From positions 1-64,000 of the forward strand of contig QHYZ01000056.1 of NCBI GenBank assembly GCA_003225295.1: 64,000 nt of DNA, read 5' to 3'. This DNA is from Acidobacteriota bacterium. GTDB lineage: Bacteria; Acidobacteriota; Terriglobia; Acidiferrales; UBA7541. Each line of letters begins with the position of its first letter. Position 1 is the stretch's first letter. Below are positions 51,667 to 60,390 of the stretch, piece by piece. The translations under genes and the position numbers were made by a program. The notes beneath the pieces were generated by a model. That model had not been told where the DNA came from, did not search any database, and saw nothing but the letters and a program-made list of their open reading frames with translations.

Positions 51667-52527
51667 TTGCCAACACTGGGACATAGTACTTTTCGCGGTA
51701 TCTGGTGGAGCAGCAACCTACTGCTGGCCGTCGCGTTTGTGTCCATGCTGTACTCCTGGCACCGAGAATATTCCGTGCGCTGGTATCTCGACGGCTTCTC
51801 GGATGCGATTGTGTCCAATACCGTGCCCCCCGAGCAAAGGGTCGAAGCCATTTTGAGCTGGATGCGCAGCGAGCCGTCGAGAGCCACCGCCCCAAATCCG
51901 GACACCCTTCGGAAACGCGACCCGGAAACGACGCTTACCTACCACCAGCTGTTGAACGTCTGCGGTACGGCGACGAACGCCTTCTTGAATCTTGCGCGAA
52001 GCTCCGATCTGCGAGTCCGCCGCCTACTCCTGTTGACCCCCGATCGCCAAACCAAGCATGTGGTTGCCGAGGTTCTAATCGACGATCGCTGGGTCATCGT
52101 CGATCCCACCTACCGGCTCATCATGAAGGATGCACGGGGCCACTATCTGACGCGCAAGGATTTGCAGGATCCGGTCTTGTTTTCCCAGGCCACTGGCGCC
52201 GTACAGAACTACCCGCATGAGTACACTTATGACCAATTCGCGCACGTACGGCTGGCGCGGCTACCGCTCGAGGGCTTGCATATGCGGCGGGTGTTAGATT
52301 GGGTATACCCGGGCTGGGATGAAGTGGTCGACTGGAGCCTACTGCTGGAACGCGAATCGTTCTTTTATGTGGTTCTCACGGTTTCAGCGACCTTGTTCTT
52401 CTTGTTGTTGCGGGCCCTGCTGGCCTGGTATGCGGACAGCCGTTTGAGAATCCCGCGCTTCCAATTGCGAAAGCATGCTGTCCGTGCCGGCGCCGCCTTC
52501 TTCTCCGCGCCGGAGATCAAACAGTAG
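51667..52527 (+). CDS. Membrane-anchored transglutaminase-like protein
   Basis: The protein has about 286 residues from TTG 51667; the start is uncertain because the frame is open further upstream into the previous gene. A transmembrane segment lies near residues 11-31 (GIWWSSNLLLAVAFVSMLYSW), a transglutaminase-core domain follows, and a second transmembrane segment is near 230-255. The papain-like triad is visible: Cys99 in LLNVCGTATNAFL, His131 in TKHVVAEVL, Asp146 in VIVDPTYRL. Such enzymes cleave or form amide bonds. Placed between glycosyltransferases and asparagine synthase, it probably acts on a surface glycan or its carrier. The next gene begins 1 bp after its stop. Confidence 0.75.
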   Translation: MPTLGHSTFRGIWWSSNLLLAVAFVSMLYSWHREYSVRWYLDGFSDAIVSNTVPPEQRVEAILSWMRSEPSRATAPNPDTLRKRDPETTLTYHQLLNVCGTATNAFLNLARSSDLRVRRLLLLTPDRQTKHVVAEVLIDDRWVIVDPTYRLIMKDARGHYLTRKDLQDPVLFSQATGAVQNYPHEYTYDQFAHVRLARLPLEGLHMRRVLDWVYPGWDEVVDWSLLLERESFFYVVLTVSATLFFLLLRALLAWYADSRLRIPRFQLRKHAVRAGAAFFSAPEIKQ

Positions 52528-52528
52528 C

Positions 52529-54487
52529 GTGTGCGGTATATGCGGCGTCGCGTTCGCTTCGCGCAGCGCCAGCGCTGAGTCTCGCGTACGGGCGATGACC
52601 GCGGCGATGCACCATCGCGGTCCGGATGAAGAAGGGTTTCTTGCCGGCGATGCGCGGGCGCCGGGACTTGCACTGGGGATGCGCCGGTTGAGCATCATCG
52701 ATCTGGCCGGCGGCCACCAGCCCACCTGGAACGAAACCAAGGATGTCGCGGTCATCTTCAATGGCGAGCTGTACAACTATCGCGACCTGCGCGAGCGCCT
52801 CATGCTCTGCGGTCACCACTTCGTCACACAATCGGACACGGAGATACTCGTTCACGCCTGGGAGGAATGGGGCGACGACTTCCTCGCCGAACTGCGGGGC
52901 ATGTTCGCTTTCGCGTTGCTTGATCTTCGCGCGCGATATGCCCCGGCACCGCTTCTCTTGCTGGCGCGCGATCCGCTGGGCATCAAGCCGCTCTATTACA
53001 CGCAGACGCCGGAAGGTTTTGCGTTCGCTTCGGAGGTGCGCGCGTTGCTGGCCTCGGGCGCGGTTCCCCAACGCTTGTCGCAGGACGCGGTCACCGCCTA
53101 TCTGCTTTTTGGCAGCGTCTCCGAGCCAGTGACGCTTGTGGAAGGAGTGTTTTCCCTTGCTCCCGGACATCGCATGCTGCTGCATGTCCCGGAGCGGCGG
53201 CGCACCCCGCGGGCGCGGCCTTGGTGGGACCCCGCGGTTTCGCCCGCGGCGCGCGAACCGCGCAAGCCGCGCGATCTTCCAACGGCGACGAAAAAGCTGC
53301 GGCCGCTTCTTGAAGATGCCGTGCGCGCGCATCTCGTCGCCGACGTGCCCGTGGGTTTGTTCCTTTCAAGCGGGTTGGACTCCGGCGCCATCGGGGCGCT
53401 CGCCGCCCAGGCCCGCGCCGGAATCCAGAGCTTTACACTGACGTTTCCGGGCACGGAGTTCGATGAAGCGGAGCTGGCGCGGCTGGCGGCAAATCGATTC
53501 AAGACCAAACACACCGAAGTGCCTTTGAGCGGAGCGGCGGTCCTTTCGCGGCTGGATGAAGCCCTGGCCGCGCTCGACCAGCCCACCATGGACGCGATCA
53601 ATACTTACTTTGTTTCTTGGGCGGCAAGAGAAGTCGGGCTGAAAGTTGCGCTATCGGGGCTGGGGGGAGATGAGCTTTTCGCGGGCTATCCAACTTTTAC
53701 AGATACGCCGCGTCTTGCCCGACTGATCAGATGCGCGTGGTACCTGCCTGGAGCGGTGCGGCAAATGACTGCTCCACTGGTTGGCGGTCTCGCCGCGCGG
53801 CCAGCCTCACCGGACGCTCGGCACAAGGCCGCGGCCGCGTGGGCCCGTCCCGACGCCTTGCCGCATCCTTATTTCTACGCGCGGACGCTCTTCCCGCCGG
53901 GGCAGCTCGATCGAATCATCGAGCCGCGGTTTCGCCCCAGCGCGGTGGGCGCCGACGGCGTCACGCTCGAGCCGACTTGGCTCGCATGGCTCGAACGAAC
54001 GGCCGACGAAGCCCGCAAGCTGGAACCGGTGGCCGCCGTTTCCTGGCTTGAAATGCGCACCTACATGGCCAGCACGCTGCTGCGCGACACGGATGCCGTC
54101 AGCATGGCGCAATCGCTGGAAGTTCGCGTGCCGTTGCTCGATACACCGCTGGTTGAATTTGTTGAGTCCCTGCCGGATGGCGCGCGCCGCCGCTCCGGTC
54201 GACAAAAGGCGCTGCTGGTGGAAGCGCTCGGCGATTTGCTGCCGCGAGAAATCCTAACGCAACGGAAACGCACGTTTACTCTGCCGTGGGAGGAGTGGCT
54301 GCGTGGACCACTGCGCGCGCGGATGGAAGCGAGCTTCGCCGACCCTGCGCCGCCGCTGGCGGTTTATCTCCGCCCGGGAGGTGTCTCGTCGGTGTGGACG
54401 AATTTTCTTGCCGGGAAAACCAGCTGGTCGCGCCCCTGGTCCTTGTATGTCCTGAACGAGTGGTGCCGCCGACATCTCGCGGCATAA
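52529..54487 (+). CDS. asnB: Glutamine-dependent asparagine synthase-family amidotransferase
   Basis: The protein has 652 residues. The GTG at 52529 is chosen because it places Cys at position 2 (M-CGICGV), the required N-terminal nucleophile of Ntn glutaminases. The glutaminase domain spans 2-215 with HHRGPDEEG, FNGELYNYRDLR and SDTEILVHAWEEWG. The synthetase domain has the ATP pyrophosphatase motif SSGLDS at 280-285 and SGLGGDELFAGYP. It should form an amide from a carboxylate using glutamine nitrogen and ATP. In an EPS locus, paralogues are thought to amidate sugar acids rather than aspartate; that role is inferred here. Confidence 0.9.
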   Translation: MCGICGVAFASRSASAESRVRAMTAAMHHRGPDEEGFLAGDARAPGLALGMRRLSIIDLAGGHQPTWNETKDVAVIFNGELYNYRDLRERLMLCGHHFVTQSDTEILVHAWEEWGDDFLAELRGMFAFALLDLRARYAPAPLLLLARDPLGIKPLYYTQTPEGFAFASEVRALLASGAVPQRLSQDAVTAYLLFGSVSEPVTLVEGVFSLAPGHRMLLHVPERRRTPRARPWWDPAVSPAAREPRKPRDLPTATKKLRPLLEDAVRAHLVADVPVGLFLSSGLDSGAIGALAAQARAGIQSFTLTFPGTEFDEAELARLAANRFKTKHTEVPLSGAAVLSRLDEALAALDQPTMDAINTYFVSWAAREVGLKVALSGLGGDELFAGYPTFTDTPRLARLIRCAWYLPGAVRQMTAPLVGGLAARPASPDARHKAAAAWARPDALPHPYFYARTLFPPGQLDRIIEPRFRPSAVGADGVTLEPTWLAWLERTADEARKLEPVAAVSWLEMRTYMASTLLRDTDAVSMAQSLEVRVPLLDTPLVEFVESLPDGARRRSGRQKALLVEALGDLLPREILTQRKRTFTLPWEEWLRGPLRARMEASFADPAPPLAVYLRPGGVSSVWTNFLAGKTSWSRPWSLYVLNEWCRRHLAA

Positions 54488-54520
54488 ACTTCCGGCTGAG
54501 GTACACTGACAAATCGCGAG

Positions 54521-56269
54521 ATGAATATTCTTGGGATCAATGCGTACCACGGGAACGCTTCGGCGGCCATTGTCTGTGACGGCCGGTTAATCGCCGCGGT
54601 CGAAGAAGAACGCTTCAACCGCGTGAAGTATGCAGCCGGATTTCCCGCGCAGGCCATTCGTTATTGCTTGAAGGAAGCAGGCCTCACGCTCTGTGACATC
54701 CATCACGTTGCCGTGCCGCGAAATCCGTACGCCAGGCTGGCCACCAAACTCTTGTACGCGCTGCGCATGCCGTCTTTCGCGCGGACACGCGTCAAAGTTC
54801 TCGCGAAATTCACGGGTATTCCCGAGGCGCTGGCGGCAGCCTTTGACGCCGATCCAAAAAAAACTGGCGCCACGTTTCACCGCGTCGAACACCACCAGGC
54901 GCATCTTGCGAGCAGCTTTTTTGTTTCACCGTTCGAACGTGCCGCGTTGCTTTCCGCTGACGGCCTCGGCGATTTCGCGAGCACCATGTGGGGCGCCGGC
55001 GCCGACAACCGCATGAGGATCGACGGGGCGGTAGCTTTTCCGCATTCGCTGGGGCTGTTTTACACCGCGGTGACGCAATATCTCGGCTTCCTGAAATTTG
55101 GCGACGAGTACAAAGTCATGGGGCTCGCCGCTTATGGCCACCCGGACCAGCTCGGCTCTTTTCGCGACATGGTGCGTTTTGATAGCCGCTCCAATGGCAA
55201 CGGTTTCCGCCTGGGGCTGGCGTACTTTTCGCATCACCGCACTGGCCCGGAAATGTCCTGGGCCGAAGGCCAGCAGACCCCCACGCTCGGCAAAATGTTT
55301 TCGGGGCACATGGCCAAGCGGCTGGGACCAGTTCGCGCTCCCGAAGAAGCGCTCGAGGAGCGCCACCGCAATTTGGCTTGTTCGTTGCAAGCGCGGCTCG
55401 AAGAGGTCTATCTCGGCATGTTGAAAAAGCTCGGCGAGAGAACCGGACTCAAGGCGGTGTGTTTGGCAGGCGGCGTGGCTTTCAATTGCGTGGCGAACGG
55501 GAAAGTTTTTGACGCGACGCCGTTCGAGCAGGTTTACGTTCATCCGGCGGCGGGAGACGCGGGATTAGCAGTGGGGGCCGCGTACTACGTCTGGCATCAT
55601 AAACTCGGCAAGCCGCGCTCCTTCGTGATGCATCACGCCTACTGGGGACCTGGATATTTGCGGGAAGAAATTCGCCGCGCCATTGATTCGAACGGTCTGG
55701 CACAAAGCGGCTATTCCATCGCTGAACTGAACGAAGAGGAGTTGTCGCGGAGCGCCGCCAGGATCATCGCGGACGGAAAGATTCTCGGCTGGTTTCAGGG
55801 CCGCGCCGAATGGGGCCCGCGCGCGCTTGGCAACCGCAGCATCGTGGCCGACCCGCGCCGTCCGGAAATGAAGGAAATTCTCAACCGCCGGATCAAGCAC
55901 CGGGAAATCTTTCGACCGTTTGCGCCTTCCATCCTGGCAGAAGCCACCGCGGAGTATTTTGAGAAGTCCTACCCTTCGCCCTTCATGACCCTGGCGTATT
56001 CCGTGCGCCCGGAGAAACGCGACAAGATCCCGGCACCGACGCACGTGGACGGCACCGGCCGACTGCAAACCGTCACGCGCGAGGCCAATCCTCGCTATCA
56101 CGCGCTCATTTCCGCTTTCCGTGATCTCACCGGCGTGCCCGTGGTGCTCAATACTTCCTTCAACGACAACGAACCCATCGTCTGCCGCCCCCAAGAAGCG
56201 ATCGATTGTTTCCGGCGCACGCACATGGATGCCCTGGTTCTCGGCGATTTCCTCGTCTCGCGCCCCTAA
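54521..56269 (+). CDS. Carbamoyltransferase (NodU/CmcH family)
   Basis: The protein has 582 residues. The N-terminal Kae1-like domain begins NILGINAYHGNASAAIV and has the metal-site VEHHQAHLASSFF near 125. LSADGLGDFAS and AYGHPDQLG follow. The C-terminal YrdC-independent domain has GRAEWGPRALGNRSI and FNDNEPIVCRP. Family enzymes place a carbamoyl group, from carbamoyl phosphate via carbamoyl-AMP, on a hydroxyl of a sugar or natural product. With the adjacent glycosyltransferases, carbamoylation of a surface sugar is the likely role. The gene lies 33 bp after asnB on the same strand. Confidence 0.9.
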   Translation: MNILGINAYHGNASAAIVCDGRLIAAVEEERFNRVKYAAGFPAQAIRYCLKEAGLTLCDIHHVAVPRNPYARLATKLLYALRMPSFARTRVKVLAKFTGIPEALAAAFDADPKKTGATFHRVEHHQAHLASSFFVSPFERAALLSADGLGDFASTMWGAGADNRMRIDGAVAFPHSLGLFYTAVTQYLGFLKFGDEYKVMGLAAYGHPDQLGSFRDMVRFDSRSNGNGFRLGLAYFSHHRTGPEMSWAEGQQTPTLGKMFSGHMAKRLGPVRAPEEALEERHRNLACSLQARLEEVYLGMLKKLGERTGLKAVCLAGGVAFNCVANGKVFDATPFEQVYVHPAAGDAGLAVGAAYYVWHHKLGKPRSFVMHHAYWGPGYLREEIRRAIDSNGLAQSGYSIAELNEEELSRSAARIIADGKILGWFQGRAEWGPRALGNRSIVADPRRPEMKEILNRRIKHREIFRPFAPSILAEATAEYFEKSYPSPFMTLAYSVRPEKRDKIPAPTHVDGTGRLQTVTREANPRYHALISAFRDLTGVPVVLNTSFNDNEPIVCRPQEAIDCFRRTHMDALVLGDFLVSRP

Positions 56270-56338
56270 TCTTTGTTCATGCAATTTGGAATTTCGGGCC
56301 CCTAGCCACGGCGAACGAACTATGGCAAGATAACGGGC

Positions 56339-56449
56339 ATGGGAAACAAAGACGCGCGAAAACGTGAAGTGAAGAAGCCGCCAAAAAAGAAACCAACCGC
56401 CCATGAGCTGAATCGGGCCGCTGCGCCGGTTTTCAAGAAGCCTGCCTGA
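56339..56449 (+). CDS. Very small lysine-rich protein
   Basis: The protein has 36 residues, beginning MGNKDARKREVKKPPKKK. It has 11 or more Lys/Arg residues and no hydrophobic segment. The opening MGxKDxxKRExKKPxKKK resembles a small basic protein pattern seen in diverse bacteria, which supports coding rather than chance. The ribosome site is weak (ATAACGGGC). It lies between the carbamoyltransferase and the next glycosyltransferase. Function is unknown; nucleic-acid binding is possible. Confidence 0.5.
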   Translation: MGNKDARKREVKKPPKKKPTAHELNRAAAPVFKKPA

Positions 56450-56505
56450 AATCGTTCAGGCGACACTGCCCTGCCGAGCGACGGAACTCTGTACAATCTT
56501 TCCCC

Positions 56506-57711
56506 GTGCGCATCCTGCTGCTCAATCTCTATTTTCCGCCCGACAGCTCCGCGACCGCGAAGATGATCGAAAGCGTCGTGGATGCTCTTTCTCTCGCGCA
56601 TGGCGTGACCGTACTGTGCGGGCGGCCGTCCTACGATCCCACCGAACGGCGACCGTGGCGTCCTTACCAAACGGAAATCGCGGGCCGGGCGCGCATCATT
56701 CGTGTGGGTTCGACGGCCTTTCCGCGCTTCGAAATGAAAAAACGAGTGCTGAATTATCTCAGCTACGTCGCGCTGGCGATTCCGCGTGGGCTCCTGGTGC
56801 CCTGTGACGCCATCGTGGCCATGACCGATCCTCCGTTTCAGGGAATCGTTGGCGCGGTCGTCGCCATGCTGAAACGTAAGCCGTACGTCTACAACATACG
56901 GGACATGTATCCGGACATGGCCGTGGGGGGCTCCCTGGTTCGACCTGGCAGGCTCGCGACGATGTGGGAGAAGCTCCATCGCTGGGCGCTGCGCCGCGCT
57001 ACCCGCGTTATCGTTCTCGGTGAGGACATGCGCGCGCGCATTATCGGCAAGGGTGTAGAACCCGCCCGCGTGCTGATCGTTCGCGATGGAACCGAAATCC
57101 TTCCGCCCAATACGCCGCTTCCGGCCCCCGATTCTGAAGTTGTCCGCGCGATCCGCGGCAGTTTTTCCTTTGTTCTTGTGCACGCCGGCAACCTTGGTTT
57201 CTATGGCGCTTGGAACAGCCTGGTGAGCGCCGCGCGCCTGCTGGCGAACGATGGTGTGGGCTTGGTGTTCGTGGGCGACGGAGCGCAGCGCTCCGAAATC
57301 GAAGCCGCGGCCGCGGGTTCCGGCAATATCCGTTTTCTGGAGTTCTTCCCGGCGAGCAAAATCCCGTCTGTCCTGGCGGCCGCCGATGCTCACGTCATTA
57401 CCGTGAAGCGGGGTCTGGAAGGCGTGGTGGTGCCCAGCAAAATGTACGGGATTCTCGCAGCGGGAAAACCCATCGTCGCGGTGGCGCCGAAAGAGACGGA
57501 CGCCGTGTCGCTGGGGATTCGGCGTGGCTTCGCGGTAGCTGCAGATCCCGACCGCGCCGCGGAAGTTGTCAGCGCCGTGCGCGGTCTTGTCTCCGACCCC
57601 CATAAGCTGAAGACCATGGGCCAGGCGGCGCGGGCCGCCGCTCCCGATTATGATAGAGTCAAGGAATTGCAAAAATTTGTGGAAATCATCGACCACCTCG
57701 CGGTGGAATAG
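56506..57711 (+). CDS. GT4-family glycosyltransferase (WbuB-like)
   Basis: The protein has 401 residues from GTG 56506. MRILLLNLYFPPDSSATAKMIE opens the acceptor domain and YNIRDMYPDMAVGGSLV follows. The donor domain has FVLVHAGNLGFYGAWNSLV, LVFVGDGAQRSEIEAA and EGVVVPSKMYGILAAGKPIVAV, matching the WbuB/WcaI branch. It should act in O-antigen- or EPS-type assembly. The epimerase gene follows after 25 bp. Confidence 0.87.
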   Translation: MRILLLNLYFPPDSSATAKMIESVVDALSLAHGVTVLCGRPSYDPTERRPWRPYQTEIAGRARIIRVGSTAFPRFEMKKRVLNYLSYVALAIPRGLLVPCDAIVAMTDPPFQGIVGAVVAMLKRKPYVYNIRDMYPDMAVGGSLVRPGRLATMWEKLHRWALRRATRVIVLGEDMRARIIGKGVEPARVLIVRDGTEILPPNTPLPAPDSEVVRAIRGSFSFVLVHAGNLGFYGAWNSLVSAARLLANDGVGLVFVGDGAQRSEIEAAAAGSGNIRFLEFFPASKIPSVLAAADAHVITVKRGLEGVVVPSKMYGILAAGKPIVAVAPKETDAVSLGIRRGFAVAADPDRAAEVVSAVRGLVSDPHKLKTMGQAARAAAPDYDRVKELQKFVEIIDHLAVE

Positions 57712-57736
57712 AGAAAATCAAGGAGGCCACTCAAGC

Positions 57737-58771
57737 GTGACGACGGCGGATGGGTTTTGGACGGGCAAGACTGTTCTGGTAACCGGCGGAGTATCGTTCA
57801 TCGGCTCGACGCTTACCGATCGGCTCCTGGCGCGAGGCGTGAAAAAGGTTCGCATCGTCGACGACCTAAGCAGCGGCCATCTCGACAACATTCGTCAGCA
57901 TCTCGGTACCGGCAAGGTCGATTTTCTGCAGGCCGATTTGCGGGAACCAGGTGTGACCCGGGCCGCCATGCAGGGCGTCGACACGGTTTTCCATCTCGCC
58001 GCGGATCACGGCGGGCGCGGCTACGTGGACCTCCACCAAGCCGGCCCGGCGTCGAACTTTTTCCTGGACGGACTGGTCTTTGCCGAGGCCCTCAAAGCCA
58101 AAGTAGGAAAAGTGGTGTTCGCTTCTTCCGGCTGCGTGTATCCGAATTTCCTGCAATCGGACACCAAAAAAGAGCTTTATCTCACCGAAGACCTGACCAA
58201 AGGCCCGAATGATGCCGACAATACCTATGGCTGGGCCAAGTTGATGGGCGAATTCACGCTGCAGGCTTATGCCAAGGAACACGGAATGGGAACGGCTTCC
58301 TGCCGTTATTTCACGGTGTATGGTCCTCGCGGGGTGGAGAATCACGCGGTCATCGCCATGATTGCGCGCGCTTTCCTCGGGCAGAACCCTTTCGAAGTGT
58401 GGGGCGACGGCACTCAGATCCGCAACTGGACCTATATTGAGGACATTGTCGAGGGTACCATCCTGGCCGGGGAGAAGATCCACGACGGCACGGCGATTAA
58501 CCTCGGAACGATGGAGCGTATCCGGGTGATCGATTGCGCGAAAATGGTGTGCGAATTCACCGGACACAAAGCCGAAATCAAGCTCCGCCCGGATATGCCC
58601 ACCGGTCCGCTCAACCGCGTGGCCGACAATTCTCTCGCCAAGAAACTTCTCGGCTGGGAACCGCGAGTGCTCTTCCGCGAAGGCCTCAAGCGCACCATCG
58701 AGTGGTACTACGCCACGAGGAACAAAGAGGAAGTGAAGCGCATCTTCACACGCATGCTCACGGAAAGATAA
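57737..58771 (+). CDS. NAD-dependent nucleotide-sugar epimerase/dehydratase (extended SDR)
   Basis: The protein has 344 residues from GTG 57737, with AAGGAGG upstream. The Rossmann motif is VTGGVSFIGSTL (GxxGxxG). NADH contacts include LSSGHLDNIR. The catalytic pair is in ASSGCVYPNF (Ser) and YGWAKLMGE (YxxxK). The C-terminal half has VYGPRGVENHAVIAMIA and RNWTYIEDIVEG. The closest type is UDP-glucose 4-epimerase or GDP-mannose 3,5-epimerase; the substrate cannot be fixed. It likely prepares a donor for the neighbouring transferases. Confidence 0.87.
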   Translation: MTTADGFWTGKTVLVTGGVSFIGSTLTDRLLARGVKKVRIVDDLSSGHLDNIRQHLGTGKVDFLQADLREPGVTRAAMQGVDTVFHLAADHGGRGYVDLHQAGPASNFFLDGLVFAEALKAKVGKVVFASSGCVYPNFLQSDTKKELYLTEDLTKGPNDADNTYGWAKLMGEFTLQAYAKEHGMGTASCRYFTVYGPRGVENHAVIAMIARAFLGQNPFEVWGDGTQIRNWTYIEDIVEGTILAGEKIHDGTAINLGTMERIRVIDCAKMVCEFTGHKAEIKLRPDMPTGPLNRVADNSLAKKLLGWEPRVLFREGLKRTIEWYYATRNKEEVKRIFTRMLTER

Positions 58772-59146
58772 GGAATGCTAGGATGCAGACGGCCTGCGGG
58801 TTAAAAAAGAAACTCCGAGTCATTGGTCTGGCAAAAAGCAATGGATTTAGAACTGTGTATGGGCCTTCCCGTCAAGCGCACTGTTGGCCCATATTCGCCG
58901 GGCTGCGGTTTCCATGCATCTCTCCTCCCCACCAACGCCTATTCCCTACCCCCTCTTTCCCACACCAGCAACCATCCTGACGATCCCGATTGAAGCAAAA
59001 CTAAAATCGCAGTATTGTGTTTGGGCTGTGTGGGACAGCGATTTGTTAGCGTCACTGGGGAGCCGGACCCCATTCCGGCAAGGATCACCTGAGGCACCGG
59101 CGGCAGCAGTGCGGCCGGATTCGGCTCATCTGATAAACGAGGTTGC
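58772..59146. other. Intergenic stretch upstream of the phosphosugar transferase gene
   Basis: No gene is recognised in these 375 bp. The second half is AT-richer and holds the candidate promoter at 58990-59018. A 7-bp inverted pair AAATCGC (59004-59010) and GCGATTT (59038-59044) overlaps that promoter and could be an operator. The gap splits the locus into two transcription units. Confidence 0.4.
58990..59018 (+). promoter_or_regulatory. Candidate sigma70-type promoter
   Basis: TTGAAG (58990-58995) and TATTGT (59013-59018) are 17 bp apart, about 130 bp before the ATG at 59147. Each box matches four of six consensus bases. Confidence 0.35.
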
Positions 59147-60199
59147 ATGGCCGCAGACCTGCTGGCTTTTTTCATCGCCCTGTTCGCGTCGCTGATGCTC
59201 GTCGTTCCCGTGCGCGCTCTCGCCTTGCGCGTTGGAATGGTCGATCTGCCTGGGCCGCGCAAAGTTCACCTTACGCCCATCCCGCTTCTTGGCGGCCTGG
59301 CGATGTACGCTGCGGTGGTCATGGCTGTGCTGTTGGCCTTCAATGGACCTGCACGCGCCCAGATTGTGGGCATACTCATCGGCGCGACGCTCGTCGCCGG
59401 TGTTGGCATTCTCGACGACCGGGGGTTGCTCCATCATCAGGTCAAACTGTTTGTGGGCATGCCCCTGGCGGCGGCGATACTGCTCGTCAGCGGAATTCGT
59501 GCGCAGGTTTTCAGCGTGCTGGTGGGCGGGCGCGGCGGGGATTTTCTGGACGCCGTTCTCACGGTTGTCTGGGTGGTGGGAATTACCGCCTCCTTCAGCA
59601 TCCTTGATCACATGGACGGCTTGTGTGCAGGCGTTGCGGCCATGGCATCTGTTTCTTTCGCCATGCTGGCCTATCTGAACGGCCAGACGCTGGTTACCAC
59701 GCTGGCTGCCGCCGTTCTCGGCGCGGCCAGCGGGTTTCTGCGCTGGAATTTTAAGCCCGCCAAGATCTTCATGGGCGATGGCGGCGCCATGTTTCTCGGT
59801 TACTTGATGGCCACGCTGGGGCTGAAACTACGCCTGGAGAACACCAATCATCTGTCCGCCTGGCTGGCGCCGATTCTGGTCCTAGGTGTGACCATATTCG
59901 ACACCACGCTGGTGACGATTTCCCGCTCGCGGCGCGGGCTGCTGCCTTTTGCGACGCCCGGGAAGGACCACGCGGCTCATCGCCTTTCGAATCTAGGTCT
60001 CGGCCACCGCGGCGCCGTTCTCACCCTGTATGTGCTCGGCGCCCTCGGCGGCGGCGCCGCCGTACTGGTCAGTTATCTTTCCGCGCGAATGGCTTTCTTC
60101 GTTGGGGTTCTGGCCTGCGGCATCATCTTTGCCGGCGTTGCCTATCTTGAGCGCGCACCCTATGAGCGCCAGACGCCGAAGACCTCCACCGCTTCCTAA
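59147..60199 (+). CDS. wecA: Polyprenyl-phosphate phosphosugar transferase (WecA/MraY family)
   Basis: The protein has 350 residues and about 10 or 11 hydrophobic helices. Family sites are RKVHLTPIPLLGG, ILDDRG (the Asp-Asp metal site), SILDHMDGLCAG, KIFMGDGGAMFLGY and GKDHAAHRLSNLG (the His loop). It should transfer a sugar-1-phosphate (for example GlcNAc-1-P) from UDP-sugar to undecaprenyl phosphate in the cytoplasmic membrane, starting polysaccharide assembly. WecA rather than MraY is favoured by the EPS neighbourhood. It lies 375 bp after the epimerase gene with its own promoter candidate. Confidence 0.85.
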   Translation: MAADLLAFFIALFASLMLVVPVRALALRVGMVDLPGPRKVHLTPIPLLGGLAMYAAVVMAVLLAFNGPARAQIVGILIGATLVAGVGILDDRGLLHHQVKLFVGMPLAAAILLVSGIRAQVFSVLVGGRGGDFLDAVLTVVWVVGITASFSILDHMDGLCAGVAAMASVSFAMLAYLNGQTLVTTLAAAVLGAASGFLRWNFKPAKIFMGDGGAMFLGYLMATLGLKLRLENTNHLSAWLAPILVLGVTIFDTTLVTISRSRRGLLPFATPGKDHAAHRLSNLGLGHRGAVLTLYVLGALGGGAAVLVSYLSARMAFFVGVLACGIIFAGVAYLERAPYERQTPKTSTAS

Positions 60200-60390
60200 G
60201 ACAACTTGCCGATTCGAACGCATCGTCCATCGTTGGTTTTGCGACTCTCCGCGTGTTGGCCGTCGGTGGCGGATTCGCTATACTTAGCGGTCGTCCTCTC
60301 ACTCACAACTCGAGCAGCCCGCACGGCTCGAGCGGGAAGCAGGTAAGTTTTTGGCGTGGGATCCCTAGAATTTACAGGGAAGGCACGTCC

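Noticed and set aside
56320-57696. 458-codon minus-strand frame opposite a glycosyltransferase
   Set aside because: The plus strand has a full GT4 protein with an SD-like context and downstream partner genes. The opposite frame shows no motif.
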